In this document: one piece after another, positions 52,490-61,482 of the stretch
Numbering within the stretch: the first letter of the stretch is position 1
How the letters are laid out: each line of letters opens with the position of its first letter
From: Mucilaginibacter sp. dw_454
Lineage (GTDB): Bacteria > Bacteroidota > Bacteroidia > Sphingobacteriales > Sphingobacteriaceae
Reading direction: 5' to 3'
DNA: 64,000 nt
Assembly (NCBI RefSeq): GCF_018449775.1
Contig: NZ_JAAVVB010000002.1
Coordinates: 310,001 to 374,000 of the forward strand
Notes under the pieces: generated by a model
What the model was told of the DNA's origin: nothing
The model's input: only the letters and a program-made list of their open reading frames with translations
Database searches by the model: none
Translations under genes and position numbers: made by a program

Positions 52490-54187
52490 TTAATTAATCT
52501 CTTTACCCAAACGGCTATTTTTGTAGCTGTAAGTAAAATAGATCACCAAGCCTATTACAAGCCATATCAAAAAGCGCAACCAGTTGGTGTAGCCAAGTTG
52601 AGTCATCAGGTAAAAGCAGCTCATCAGACCTAAAACAGGTATTAGCGACAGATTTTTGATGAACGACAGCACCGTCAACACCGCAGCCAGGATAATGAAT
52701 AAAAACATCGGGAAGTTTTCATGAGCGTTCTCACCAGAAAACAGTTCCATTATGGGCTTCCAGAAAACTACCATCCCTACTACAAATAATACCGGTACAA
52801 TAAATTTACTGTTGACATAGGGTAAATGAAAGCGGCCTTTATGTGCGGCCTCTCTCGGTAATAATAACACGCCACCGCACACCAGTACAAAAGCAAACAA
52901 GGTCCCAATACTGGTTAAGTCGGTAACCTCGGTGAGGTTCATAAATAATGCAGGTATAGCTACCACAAAGCCGGTAACAATGGTTGCGAATGACGGGGTA
53001 TGATATTTGGGGTGGATGCGCGAAAATGCTTTGGGTAATAAACCGTCGCGGCTCATGCTCATCCAGATCCGTGGCTGACCCAATTGAAAAATCAACAAAA
53101 CACTTGCCGTAGCTATTACCGCACTGATAGAAATTACATAACTGATTTTGCTTAAACCTACTTTACCAAACACAAAAGCCAACGGATCTGCAACCTGAAG
53201 ATCTTTATAATTAACCATTCCGGTAAGCACAAGGGCCACCAAAATGTATAATACAGTACAAATAATGAGCGAGTAGATCATGCCGCGCGGTAGGTCGCGC
53301 TGCGGGTTTTCACATTCTTCGGCAGTGGTTGATATCGCATCAAAACCGATATAGGCAAAGAAAACTCCCGAAACACCTTTCATCACCCCGCTAAAGCCGT
53401 TAGGCATAAACGGGTGCCAGTTGGCCGGTGTAACATAAAAGAAGCCGATCAATATAACCGCAATAATAACGGCGATCTTTAAATACACCATAGCGTTGGT
53501 AGCGCGCTTAGTTTCGCGAATACCGATATAAACCAGGTAGGTAATGATAATAACAATAAGCAAAGCCGGCATGTTGGCTATCAGCTTAAAATCTCCAAAA
53601 CCTGGTGCCGTGGCCCAGGCGGTGGCGCCGGCTTTCATAGCATCGGTAATCTGGCCCAGATTATGACTTGCCGTAAGCTGTAGTACCTGCCCGTGCGCTT
53701 TAAACGCCGAGTAATAGTCCATGGTCAGATAATCGGGCACATGGATATGAAAACCTTCCAGCAAATTCAGGAAATAGCCGCTCCATGATATAGCTACCGC
53801 GATATTGCCAATGGCATATTCCATCAACAAATCCCAGCCGATGATCCAGGCAATGAGCTCGCCAAAAGAAGCGTAGGCATAAGTATAAGCGCTGCCGGCA
53901 ACGGGTATGCGCGAGGCAAACTCGGCATAACAAAGCGCAGAAAATCCACAGGTAACGGCGGTAATAATAAATAAGAAGCTAACGGCAGGCCCTCCGTAAA
54001 AAGAAGCCTCGCCGATGGTCGAAAAGATCCCGGCGCCTACTACTGCAGCGATACCCATCAGGGTTAAGTCGCGCACATTCAGCTCTTTTTTAAGATGTGA
54101 GCCTGAATGTTCGCCGTCGCCAAACCCGGATGCAACGTCGGCTAATATTTTACTGATTGATTTTTTACGAAATATACTCTTTGACAT
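52490..54187 (-). CDS. APC family amino acid permease
   Basis: A 565-residue transporter of the amino acid-polyamine-organocation family, with about 14 membrane helices. The N-terminal core shows GIAAVVGAGIFSTIGEASF (unwound helix 1 with the GAGIF motif) and GFSALCYAEFASRIPVAGSA. The length and extra C-terminal helices match the cationic amino acid (CAT-like) group found in Bacteroidota, so lysine, arginine or similar substrates are plausible but not shown. It is leftward, with two overlapping -7 candidates upstream. A SemiSWEET follows on the same strand. Confidence 0.9.
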   Translation of the reverse strand: MSKSIFRKKSISKILADVASGFGDGEHSGSHLKKELNVRDLTLMGIAAVVGAGIFSTIGEASFYGGPAVSFLFIITAVTCGFSALCYAEFASRIPVAGSAYTYAYASFGELIAWIIGWDLLMEYAIGNIAVAISWSGYFLNLLEGFHIHVPDYLTMDYYSAFKAHGQVLQLTASHNLGQITDAMKAGATAWATAPGFGDFKLIANMPALLIVIIITYLVYIGIRETKRATNAMVYLKIAVIIAVILIGFFYVTPANWHPFMPNGFSGVMKGVSGVFFAYIGFDAISTTAEECENPQRDLPRGMIYSLIICTVLYILVALVLTGMVNYKDLQVADPLAFVFGKVGLSKISYVISISAVIATASVLLIFQLGQPRIWMSMSRDGLLPKAFSRIHPKYHTPSFATIVTGFVVAIPALFMNLTEVTDLTSIGTLFAFVLVCGGVLLLPREAAHKGRFHLPYVNSKFIVPVLFVVGMVVFWKPIMELFSGENAHENFPMFLFIILAAVLTVLSFIKNLSLIPVLGLMSCFYLMTQLGYTNWLRFLIWLVIGLVIYFTYSYKNSRLGKEIN

Positions 54188-54203
54188 TCTTATTAATTTG
54201 CTT

Positions 54204-54220
54204 CAAACCTACCAAACATA
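54204..54220 (-). promoter_or_regulatory. Two candidate -7 boxes of the permease gene
   Basis: CAAACCTA (54204-54211) and CAAACATA (54213-54220) both read as TAnnTTTG on the minus strand, 16-33 nt upstream of the start. No -33 match was found. Confidence 0.4.
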
Positions 54221-54256
54221 ACTATTTTTTTGTTAGGATATGCTTACTTTGCACCC

Positions 54257-54916
54257 ATGAATATCGGAATAAAGGACGTTTTATACAAAGTAAGATTCTT
54301 TTTTATACCCTACCTGATACTGATAGCTCTTTGCCTTGTCATTAAGCTAACGCATACCCGCGAAGAGATCTATTTCGCCGTAAACGCCCGCAACTGGACA
54401 TGGGCCGATGCTATAGCCCAGTGCATCACAGATATTGGCGATGGTTGGACTACCATTACCATTTCACTGATCTTGCTACTATTTAGTTACCGGAAGGCAT
54501 TTGTATTGGCCGGAAGTTATGCGCTTGCCTCGGGCGTTGCGGCGCAGGGTTTAAAGTTTTTATTTGATGCTCCCCGCCCCAAACTGTATTTCCATGATCA
54601 GCTAAGCCGAATCCATTTTGTTAAAGGGATTGACCAGTTAAGTTATCATAGTTTTCCGTCGGGACATACCATAACTGCCTTCTCTACAACTATTATCATT
54701 GCCTACTGGGCGAATAATAAGTTTTGGGGATTTCCACTACTATTGCTTGCCATGCTGGTTGGCTATTCACGCATGTACCTGAGTCAGCATTTTTTTGAGG
54801 ACGTTACTGCCGGTTCTGTGATTGGCGTTCTGGTAACTGTGATATGGTTGTGGTGGACCGAGAACCGACAGTTTTTGAAGTCGCCGAAATGGGATAAGGG
54901 ATTGTTAAAAAGATAA
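54257..54916 (+). CDS. PAP2 family phosphatase, integral membrane
   Basis: A 219-residue membrane phosphatase with about 5-6 helices. The catalytic motifs are KFLFDAPRPK, FPSGHTITAFST and the YSRMYLSQHFFEDVTAG block. With ATG at 54257 (MNIGIKDVLYKVRFFF) the protein begins just before the first helix. It resembles undecaprenyl-pyrophosphate phosphatases of the PgpB/BcrC group, so recycling of the glycan lipid carrier is possible. It is alone on the plus strand, and its stop is followed by a family A repeat. Confidence 0.87.
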   Translation: MNIGIKDVLYKVRFFFIPYLILIALCLVIKLTHTREEIYFAVNARNWTWADAIAQCITDIGDGWTTITISLILLLFSYRKAFVLAGSYALASGVAAQGLKFLFDAPRPKLYFHDQLSRIHFVKGIDQLSYHSFPSGHTITAFSTTIIIAYWANNKFWGFPLLLLAMLVGYSRMYLSQHFFEDVTAGSVIGVLVTVIWLWWTENRQFLKSPKWDKGLLKR

Positions 54917-54922
54917 TAATCA

Positions 54923-55001
54923 TGTCATTGCGATTGTAGCGTGGCAACCGCGAACTATTGCATCCTTTTTATTGCTTCGTCGTTCCTCCTCGCAATTGAC
55001 A
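54923..55001. repeat. Palindromic repeat, family A (degenerate)
   Basis: TGTCATTGCGATTG ... CGCAATTGACA with inner GTGGCAACCGCG; the right arm reads GCTTCGTCGTTCCTCCTCGC as at 63009-63085. It lies between the PAP2 gene and the terminator at 55001. Confidence 0.72.
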
Positions 55002-55032
55002 AAAAGAGGTCTCGCTGGTAGCGAGACCTTTT
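55001..55032. terminator. Intrinsic terminator between convergent genes
   Basis: AAAAAGAGGTCTCGCT and AGCGAGACCTTTT form a strong hairpin with A- and T-rich flanks, usable for the PAP2 gene and the convergent gene at 55037. Confidence 0.85.
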
Positions 55033-55036
55033 AATC

Positions 55037-55690
55037 TTATTCAAACTCTAAATTCTTCTGTCGCTGGCGATACCAGACAATACTTGCTACAATGAGCACC
55101 ATAATACCTATAATCACAATTATCCAGGTTACTGAAAATCCTTTAGCGTTAGACAAGTATTGATTATGACGATCTAACGTAGGCGCCAACTTGATGGAAT
55201 TGACAAACGATTTATACTCACCGGTGATCATTCCGCTGCGAGCGTTGGGATATACATACTCGAAAACGTAAGTAGCTGCATTAGTATACAGCAATACGAT
55301 GTTTCGAAGTTGGATATCGCCCTGGCCATTATCCGTTTGCAGGGTAAAGGTTTTTGCCTTTAGCTTACCGATGGTAGTATCTCTTACAAACTGTGCACTG
55401 GCATCCTGGGTTTCAGATTGGATGGTTTGTACGTTTTGTTTCATGACGTTATCCAGGTCGCGTTCATGTTGAAGTGGTGTAGCTTTGGCATTAGGCGTAC
55501 GCATTACTACCACATAACCCAACTCAGAGTTTGATGAATATATCTGCTGACCCAAGGTATCGGTTTTTTGATAAGCTACGGGTAATGACACGGTAACTGC
55601 GTTATCAATAGCTACCGGTTTTAATGCCTGCCCAAAGCCGGCCACGGCAGATAATATCAATGATGCGGAAATTAAAAATAACTTTTTCAT
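55037..55690 (-). CDS. Exported protein with C-terminal membrane anchor, unknown function
   Basis: A 217-residue protein not recognised. It has a signal peptide (about 1-20, ending GFGQ), a beta-rich region of 150 residues with conserved-looking segments (VTVSLPVAY, LGYVVVMRTPNA, FTLQTDNGQGDIQLRNIVLL) and one C-terminal membrane helix (about 184-207, VTWIIVIIGIMVLIVASIVW) followed by a short basic end. The mature part would face the periplasm. A PsbP/DUF1795-like fold is a guess that cannot be confirmed by eye. It is monocistronic with a terminator after it. Confidence 0.65.
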   Translation of the reverse strand: MKKLFLISASLILSAVAGFGQALKPVAIDNAVTVSLPVAYQKTDTLGQQIYSSNSELGYVVVMRTPNAKATPLQHERDLDNVMKQNVQTIQSETQDASAQFVRDTTIGKLKAKTFTLQTDNGQGDIQLRNIVLLYTNAATYVFEYVYPNARSGMITGEYKSFVNSIKLAPTLDRHNQYLSNAKGFSVTWIIVIIGIMVLIVASIVWYRQRQKNLEFE

Positions 55691-55833
55691 ACACCTTATA
55701 GCCCTAAAACCGTACCAAAATGGCGTTTTCGGCCGGTTTATGACACTGGCATAGACATTCAGGCGTGGCTTTTTACAACCACGCCTTAGCTAATGTATTA
55801 AATGATATTTAGCTGATAAACAGCGGTATGACA

Positions 55834-57534
55834 TTAGAGCTTATCAATCTCACCCTTGATAAAATCGGCTAGTTCTTTGACATAGCCGGCACTGAAATCG
55901 AACTTAATGCCTGCCGTTTCATAGATCTCTTTGATGGTTTTGGTGTAACCTAATTTTAGGGCACTCAGGTATTGCTCCAGGGCTTTCTCCGGGTTTTCCT
56001 TATAGTTTTTGTATACGGCGATGGCGCCTAATTGTGCAAAACCGTATTCGATATAGTAGAACGGAATCTCAAAGATATGCAGCTGTTTTTGCCACAAGTT
56101 GGCTTCGGCTTCTTCCAGTCCGCTCCAGTCGGCAAAGCCGGCGCCGAATGGTTCATAGATCTTTAACCATGCCTCGGCACGTTCAGATGCCAAGTGATCC
56201 GGGTTGGTATAGATCCAATGCTGAAACTGATCAATCACGGCTACCCATGGCAGCGTTTTCAATACGTCAACCAGTTGATCGCGTTTGGCGCGTTTTAGGT
56301 CCTCTTCGTTATCAAAGAACACATCCCAGTTATCCATCGAGATCAGCTCCATTGACATTGAAGCCAGCTCAGCCACTTCTGATGGGCAATGCTTGAAATC
56401 GTTCAGTTCCAGGTCGGCAGTCAGGAAGGTATGTACCGCATGGCCACCTTCGTGCACCATGGTGGTTAGGTCGCGGAAGGTATTAGCCGAGTTCATGAAG
56501 ATGAACGGCGCACCGGTTTCTGATAGTGGATAGTTATAACCACCAGGCGCTTTGCCTTTGCGGCTCTCTACATCAAACAGGTTATTGTCCTTCATGATCT
56601 CTAAACGCTCACCCAGGTAGCTATTAATGTTGCGGAAGCATTGGATCGACTTCTCGATCAGCTCTTCGCCGTTGTTAAATGGTTTCAAAGCCGGTTTGCC
56701 TGAAGTGTTAACATCCATATCCCATGGGCGCAGGGTGGCCAGGTCAAGCTTTTGCTGGCGTTGGTGAGCATGCTCGCGCAGGATGGGAACGATTTCTAAC
56801 TCAATGGCCTCATGGAAGGCATAGCAGTCCTGTGGTGTATAATCAAAACGTCCCAGTGCCTGGAACATGTAGTCGCGGTAGTTCTCGAAGCCGGCGTTAA
56901 GGGCTACTTTATGGCGCAGTACGCGCAGGTGGTCAAACAGGTCATTCAGCTTTTCCTTCTCCTGCAGGCGGCGCGCGGTGATCTTCTCCCATACTTCCTG
57001 GCGCTTGGTGCGGTCGGTATCTTTTAAGAATACGGCTGCTTGCTCCAGCGTATACTCCTTATCGCCCATATGTACGGATAGCGAACCACTGATAGACTGG
57101 TACTTCTGCTGCTCCACCTGGATCTCGGTTTGCAGCGGTATGTTCTCCTCGCGGAACAACTCCAACGACTTCTTGATGCCGCGCAGGTATACAAAGTACT
57201 TGTCCTTATTCAATTGGTCCAGGTATGGGCTGGCTACCAGCTTTTCATTAAGCTCATTGCTGTAAGGCGCGGTTTTAGGTTCGATATCAGTAGCGAAGTA
57301 TTGGAAATCGGCCAGCAGTTGCTCGTTGTTGGTATCGCAGGTCATGCGGATATAGCGCCAGGCAAAGTCCTCCTCTAAAGCGGCTTCCAACTCGCTGCGG
57401 TCATGCAGCCAGCGCTCCAACTCGTCAACCGAATGGATAGGGCGCTCTACCAGGTCTTTGTAAATAGGTTCCAGCGTCTCCCATTTTATGTCCAGGTTGG
57501 CCGGAATGTATGTTCTTGTTTTCTTGTGGATCAT
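55834..57534 (-). CDS. M3 family oligoendopeptidase (PepF-like)
   Basis: A 566-residue zinc oligopeptidase when started at ATG 57534 (MIHKKTRTYIPANLDIKW); the upstream ATG would read through a short-word tract. The zinc motif HEGGH begins at about residue 361 within TMVHEGGHAVHTFL, and the third ligand glutamate lies in the FKHCPSEVAELASMSMELIS segment. The fold is the helical thermolysin-like bowl of M3 peptidases that degrade short cytoplasmic peptides. It has no signal peptide. A 142-bp repeated element begins 71 nt upstream of the start. Confidence 0.92.
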   Translation of the reverse strand: MIHKKTRTYIPANLDIKWETLEPIYKDLVERPIHSVDELERWLHDRSELEAALEEDFAWRYIRMTCDTNNEQLLADFQYFATDIEPKTAPYSNELNEKLVASPYLDQLNKDKYFVYLRGIKKSLELFREENIPLQTEIQVEQQKYQSISGSLSVHMGDKEYTLEQAAVFLKDTDRTKRQEVWEKITARRLQEKEKLNDLFDHLRVLRHKVALNAGFENYRDYMFQALGRFDYTPQDCYAFHEAIELEIVPILREHAHQRQQKLDLATLRPWDMDVNTSGKPALKPFNNGEELIEKSIQCFRNINSYLGERLEIMKDNNLFDVESRKGKAPGGYNYPLSETGAPFIFMNSANTFRDLTTMVHEGGHAVHTFLTADLELNDFKHCPSEVAELASMSMELISMDNWDVFFDNEEDLKRAKRDQLVDVLKTLPWVAVIDQFQHWIYTNPDHLASERAEAWLKIYEPFGAGFADWSGLEEAEANLWQKQLHIFEIPFYYIEYGFAQLGAIAVYKNYKENPEKALEQYLSALKLGYTKTIKEIYETAGIKFDFSAGYVKELADFIKGEIDKL

Positions 57535-57590
57535 GATGTGTTGATGTGCAAATATGTAGCTATGCAAATGTGCGAATTAGTAGGCAGGAG
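57535..57590. repeat. Short-word tract (GATGTGCAAATGTGC type)
   Basis: GTGTTGATGTGCAAATATG, GCTATGCAAATGTGCG and similar units are next to the peptidase start and before the 142-bp element. The inverse words are at 17333-17378. Confidence 0.55.
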
Positions 57591-57605
57591 TGAAAGCAGG
57601 GAGCG

Positions 57606-57747
57606 TGTTTTGTTTCACGTGTGTATGTAACAGATGAAACAAGTGAAACAGTATTTTTAAATAACTAATTGTTAATCAACTTTTTAATAAAATTTAGTGA
57701 AACAGAATGAAACAGTAAAAATGACTTTTAAGTATTTTTTTGTTTCA
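57606..57747. repeat. 142-bp repeated element, copy 2 (TGAAACA-box element)
   Basis: Second copy of the element at 12672-12813, in the same orientation and with the same length. The 52 nt at 57696-57747 are identical to 12762-12813. The central stretch (roughly positions 50-90 of the element) is freely divergent, while both box blocks are kept, as expected if the boxes are what matters. It is again upstream of a leftward gene, here the M3 peptidase. Confidence 0.85.
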
Positions 57748-57968
57748 CCAGATAATTTTAAGTTTATCAATTTTAAGCTTAATCACATATTCTTTTGGAG
57801 ATAATATAATCCATCTTTTAAATAAGAATGTCCATTTTTTACCGGCGATTTACTTTACAGGTTTGATCTCAAATTTGCGTATATCTACAATAAAATTTTA
57901 AAAGCGGTTTAAATCGCTAATTTTCATTTATACAGCTACCTGAAAGCATTTAAAACCAATTTAATTAG
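57748..57968. other. Intergenic region upstream of the GH59 gene
   Basis: An AT-rich region with no supported gene. The imperfect 16-bp palindrome AGCGGTTTAAATCGCT (57902-57917) could be an operator for the GH59 gene, 51 nt downstream. No clear -7 box was seen. Confidence 0.35.
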
Positions 57969-59903
57969 ATGAATAAACTTATAGCTTTTTTGACGATATT
58001 TTTTATTTCCTCGAATATCAACGCGCAAACAACAATCTCTTTAAATGGAAATGATAAGGGCAGAGCCTTTGAAGGTATCGGCGCGGTGAGTGCCGGAGCC
58101 TCTACCCGTAACCTGGTTGACTACCCGGAAAAGCAACGCGCTGAGGTGCTAGACTTTCTATTCAAGCCGAAATTTGGCGCCGGTTTTCAGCATCTTAAAG
58201 TCGAGATAGGCAGTGGCGAAAATTCTACCTGTGGCAGCGAACCCTCGCATGCTATTACCCAGGCAGAATTGGCCGACCCTAAACCCCGCGGTTATGAATT
58301 TTGGTTAATGGCCGAAGCGCGTAAACGCAACCCGCAAATAATACTGGACTGCCTTCCATGGGGCTATCCAAGTTGGGTTGGCAATCGCTTTTCGCAAGCG
58401 TCGGCCGACTGGTTTGTTTCTTTCCTGCAAACAGCAAAAAAATACTATGGGCTTGACATTAACTGGATCTCTGCCGCCCAAAACGAAAACGGAACAGATT
58501 TGAATTGGGTTGCCAACAATTTGCGCCCGAGTTTAGACGCTCACGGTTTTTCAAAAGTTAAACTCCAGGCTCCTGACGATGACAGCGAGTTTTGGCAGAT
58601 CTTCGATAAACTGGAAACTAACCCTAAGCTTAATAAGCTGATTGACGCAGTTGGTTACCACTATGTAGATGGACGCGAGCCCTGGACAATTGACCAAAAG
58701 ACCGGTCACAACGCAACCGAAAAAGCCAAGCAGTCGGGTAAGCCATTATGGGCAAGTGAGGAATGGAGCCAGTCCGGAAAAGAGTGGGGCGGCAAAGGTG
58801 CGCTTTACCTGGCGCGTGTAATGAACAAGCTTTATACCCGCGATCGTATCACTAAATTTGAGATTTGGTGCCCGGTTGATGGTATTTATGATCAAATTAT
58901 TTGGGGCGATACCGGCGCCTTACAAGCCGACTCGCCCTGGAGTGGTCATTATACCATATGGTCGTCTGTATGGGCAATTGCGCATACTACCCAATTTGCA
59001 GAACCCGGCTGGGTATATATGGATAGCGCTTGCGGCCAGTTTGATGCTACCACCTGGCGCGGCAGCTATGTTTCGTTACGTAATCCCAACACCGGTGATT
59101 GGTCGGTTGTGATGGTTTCCGGCGATAAAAGAAAAGTGAAATTCAATGTTGGCGCAGGACTTAAAAACGGGCCTGTTTATTTATGGAAATCTACCGAAAA
59201 AGAGCAATTCATCAAACAAAAACCCTTACGCATAAATAAAGGTACCGTAGAAATTGAATTAGAACCGGATGCCATTTACACCTTAACCAGCACCACCGGG
59301 CAAACAAAAGGTTCATTCGGTATCCCGCCGCCAGGCAAGCCCTTTCCGCTGCCGTATACAGAAGATTTTGCCAGCTATAGCCAAGGCCAAACACCACGCT
59401 ATTTCTCTGATCAGAAAGGCACGTTCGAAACTTACCAGTACCCCAACGGCGGCATGTGCCTGGCACAGGTTGTGCCGGATCAGGGCATTTTGTGGTATAG
59501 TAACTGGTTATTGAAACCGCACTCGTTGTTTGGAGACGCTAATTGGAAAAATTATAGCATTGATGGCGATGTTTTATTGGACGGCGGCGACGTTGAAATT
59601 GGGGGACGCTACGCGGAAAGGGATAAGCTTGGCTACCGCTGGATATTAACCCGTGATGGACGCTGGCAGCTAAATTGGCAATATACCACATTAGCCTCCG
59701 GGCAAATTGAGCAATTCAATCCCGCAGCCTGGCACCACCTGCGCCTGGAAATGAAAGGCGACCAGGTTATTGGTTTTGTGGATGGCAAGAAATTGACAAC
59801 CACCACAACGCAATCAGGATTAAAAGGTATGGCTTTTATTGCCAGTACCTATAATCATAATCTGTTCGATAATATTCATGTGGAGCCGTTGGTTGGTAAA
59901 TAG
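57969..59903 (+). CDS. Glycoside hydrolase family 59 (galactocerebrosidase-like)
   Basis: A 644-residue secreted enzyme (signal peptide ending INAQ at residue 20). It closely follows the human galactocerebrosidase pattern: FEGIGAVSAGASTRNLVDYP, then LDFLFKPKFGAGFQHLKVEI, EPSH, and PWSGHYTIWSSVWAIAHTTQ. The acid/base glutamate is predicted as E173 in QNENG and the nucleophile as E264 in WASEEW. A TIM barrel (about 30-350), a beta-sandwich and a C-terminal lectin-like domain (about 460-640) fit GH59. It should release galactose from beta-galactosides; whether galactolipids or glycans are natural substrates is open. There is no SusC/SusD pair beside it. Confidence 0.9.
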   Translation: MNKLIAFLTIFFISSNINAQTTISLNGNDKGRAFEGIGAVSAGASTRNLVDYPEKQRAEVLDFLFKPKFGAGFQHLKVEIGSGENSTCGSEPSHAITQAELADPKPRGYEFWLMAEARKRNPQIILDCLPWGYPSWVGNRFSQASADWFVSFLQTAKKYYGLDINWISAAQNENGTDLNWVANNLRPSLDAHGFSKVKLQAPDDDSEFWQIFDKLETNPKLNKLIDAVGYHYVDGREPWTIDQKTGHNATEKAKQSGKPLWASEEWSQSGKEWGGKGALYLARVMNKLYTRDRITKFEIWCPVDGIYDQIIWGDTGALQADSPWSGHYTIWSSVWAIAHTTQFAEPGWVYMDSACGQFDATTWRGSYVSLRNPNTGDWSVVMVSGDKRKVKFNVGAGLKNGPVYLWKSTEKEQFIKQKPLRINKGTVEIELEPDAIYTLTSTTGQTKGSFGIPPPGKPFPLPYTEDFASYSQGQTPRYFSDQKGTFETYQYPNGGMCLAQVVPDQGILWYSNWLLKPHSLFGDANWKNYSIDGDVLLDGGDVEIGGRYAERDKLGYRWILTRDGRWQLNWQYTTLASGQIEQFNPAAWHHLRLEMKGDQVIGFVDGKKLTTTTTQSGLKGMAFIASTYNHNLFDNIHVEPLVGK

Positions 59904-59912
59904 TAATTAATT

Positions 59913-59990
59913 TGTCATTGCGAGCGAGGAACGAGCGTGGCAATCGCACGCTGCAAAGTCCGCGATTGCCACGCTACGCTCGCAATGACA
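59913..59990. repeat. Palindromic repeat, family A
   Basis: TGTCATTGCGAGCG and CGCTCGCAATGACA ends with CGTGGCAATCGC and GCGATTGCCACG inside. It follows the GH59 gene. Confidence 0.82.
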
Positions 59991-60000
59991 GAAAATTATG

Positions 60001-60115
60001 CTGTCCGAAGTCTGTGACTTCGGACCACTATGCCGGTAGTCTTCAGACTACCGTGGTGTTTGCGAGTAGTTACAAACTACTCGCATAACCGTCTGAAGTT
60101 ATAAACTTCGGACAG
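60001..60115. repeat. Four-hairpin cloverleaf-like element
   Basis: Outer arms CTGTCCGAAGT (60001-60011) and ACTTCGGACAG (60105-60115) are perfect. Inside are perfect hairpins CGGTAGTCT/AGACTACCG (60034-60053) and GCGAGTAGTT/AACTACTCGC (60062-60084), and GAAGTT/AACTTC (60095-60109). The left outer arm can also pair locally with ACTTCGGAC at 60017-60025, so two folds compete. Confidence 0.8.
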
Positions 60116-60160
60116 CGTATTTTTTGTTTCACCATGTTTCTTAAATCCTTCACTCACCAC

Positions 60161-60257
60161 CACGTCATCCTGAGCGTAGCGTGAGGATCTCTTGTACGAC
60201 AGACAAAGGATAAGCGATCCGGAGATTGTCACGCTCGTTCCTCGCTCACAATGACGA
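60161..60257. repeat. Palindromic repeat (CACGTCATCCTGAGCG type)
   Basis: Left arm ACGTCATCCTGAGCGTAGCG with right arm CGCTCACAATGACG; the interior has GATCCGGAGATTGTCACGCT. It is related to the element at 15710-15804 and closes a gap of 374 nt that holds three repeats and no gene. Confidence 0.7.
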
Positions 60258-60277
60258 GGTGGAGATTTATCAATTCT

Positions 60278-61204
60278 CTATCCTTTATACAAAGTCTCCG
60301 ACATATGCTTGATCCCCTCTTCATAACTTGTCGGTTTAAAATTAAAGGCCTTTTCAAACTTGCTGCTGTCCAGGTTATAATCATGATCAAACTGGTAATA
60401 CATCTCAACGGCACTCCTGGTCAATTTGTCAAACAGTCCGAATAAAATCATCATCAATTTATTAATGCGCATGTATTTTGGTTTTACGCCGTAGATTTTG
60501 GCTGCAATTTCCATAAATTCTTTACCGGTTATGGCCGGCGCAGTAGGCAGGTGCCAGATCTGGTTGTCGCTGTCAGGGTTTTGGCCCAACAGGAACATGG
60601 CTTTGCCCATGTCGGGGATATAGCTGTAATTGTGTTTGCAATCAGGATTGCCAACCCATTGTGCGGTTTGTTTCCTGGCATATTTGGCCAGCACCATCAT
60701 ATCGGCAACGCTGTTGGTGGTGTCGGTACCATAAAAGTCGGCGGCGCGGGCTATGCTGGCTTTCAGGTTGCCGGCTTTAACTTCGGCCATCAGCATATCG
60801 GCAATACCGGCGCGAATCTCGCCTTTTACGCTGCTGGGCTTGTAAGGCGTGCTCTCTTTCATCGGGCCGTCAACCAGTCCGTACATATAAACGTTATCAA
60901 AAAATATTAAACGGGCCTTGTTTTCTTTTGCTACCGCGATGACATTGTGCATCAGTATGGGCCATTGCTCACGCCAAACATTCGCATCATAAACCAAACC
61001 TGCGCAGAGGTAAATAACGGTTGAACCCTTAGCCGCAGCCGACAGCTCCGGATAATTCAACAGGTCGGCTTTTTGCCAGCTCAGTTTATCGCCTTTAAAT
61101 TTTGTTTCGCGACGACTTACCAAACGGATGGTTTCGCCATGATTTAATAATTCGGTGGTTAGTGCGTTTGCTACCGGTCCGCCGGCTCCTAGTATAGTAT
61201 GCAT
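60278..61204 (-). CDS. NAD-dependent epimerase/dehydratase family protein
   Basis: A 308-residue extended SDR when started at ATG 61204 (MHTILGAGGPVANAL), which places the glycine motif GAGGPVA at residues 6-12; the upstream in-frame start adds 17 residues that run across a -7 box. The catalytic Y-x3-K of classic SDRs is not clear: the expected region reads VDGPMKESTPYKPSS, so activity may be altered. The C-terminal half has YSYIPDMGKAMFLLGQ and HLPTAPAITGKEFMEIAAKI. The substrate is unknown. A Crp/Fnr gene lies upstream on the same strand. Confidence 0.82.
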   Translation of the reverse strand: MHTILGAGGPVANALTTELLNHGETIRLVSRRETKFKGDKLSWQKADLLNYPELSAAAKGSTVIYLCAGLVYDANVWREQWPILMHNVIAVAKENKARLIFFDNVYMYGLVDGPMKESTPYKPSSVKGEIRAGIADMLMAEVKAGNLKASIARAADFYGTDTTNSVADMMVLAKYARKQTAQWVGNPDCKHNYSYIPDMGKAMFLLGQNPDSDNQIWHLPTAPAITGKEFMEIAAKIYGVKPKYMRINKLMMILFGLFDKLTRSAVEMYYQFDHDYNLDSSKFEKAFNFKPTSYEEGIKHMSETLYKG

Positions 61205-61228
61205 GATCTTTCTTGTTTTAGTATGATA

Positions 61229-61236
61229 CAAATGTA
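61229..61236 (-). promoter_or_regulatory. Putative -7 box of the epimerase gene
   Basis: On the minus strand it reads TACATTTG, 24 nt upstream of the start at 61204. Confidence 0.45.
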
Positions 61237-61345
61237 GATCAGCCTTGAGAGCCAAAACGTTATCTTAAGATAAGAAATTAGAGGTTAGCGTTCGACAGCC
61301 TCCTGGCGCAATGTTATTAAGTTAAGAGGATAAAAAAATAAAGTA

Positions 61346-61438
61346 TGTCATTTCGAACCGAGGTACGAGGGAGAAATCTATACAAGACAGGTCGGCGACA
61401 CTTCTATGTATAGATCTCTCCCGTTGGTCGAGATGACA
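61346..61438. repeat. Palindromic repeat, family B
   Basis: TGTCATTTCGAACCGAGG and GGTCGAGATGACA ends with AAATCTATACAAG and CTATGTATAGATCTC arms. It lies between the Crp/Fnr and epimerase genes. Confidence 0.78.
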
Positions 61439-61482
61439 AAATTGTTTAATTTGAAGACAATGCTTCTGGAAAGGTTCAGAGA

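Noticed and set aside
54246..54252. TACTTTG before the second PAP2 gene as a -7 box
   Set aside because: One base short of TAnnTTTG, and only a few bases before the start codon.
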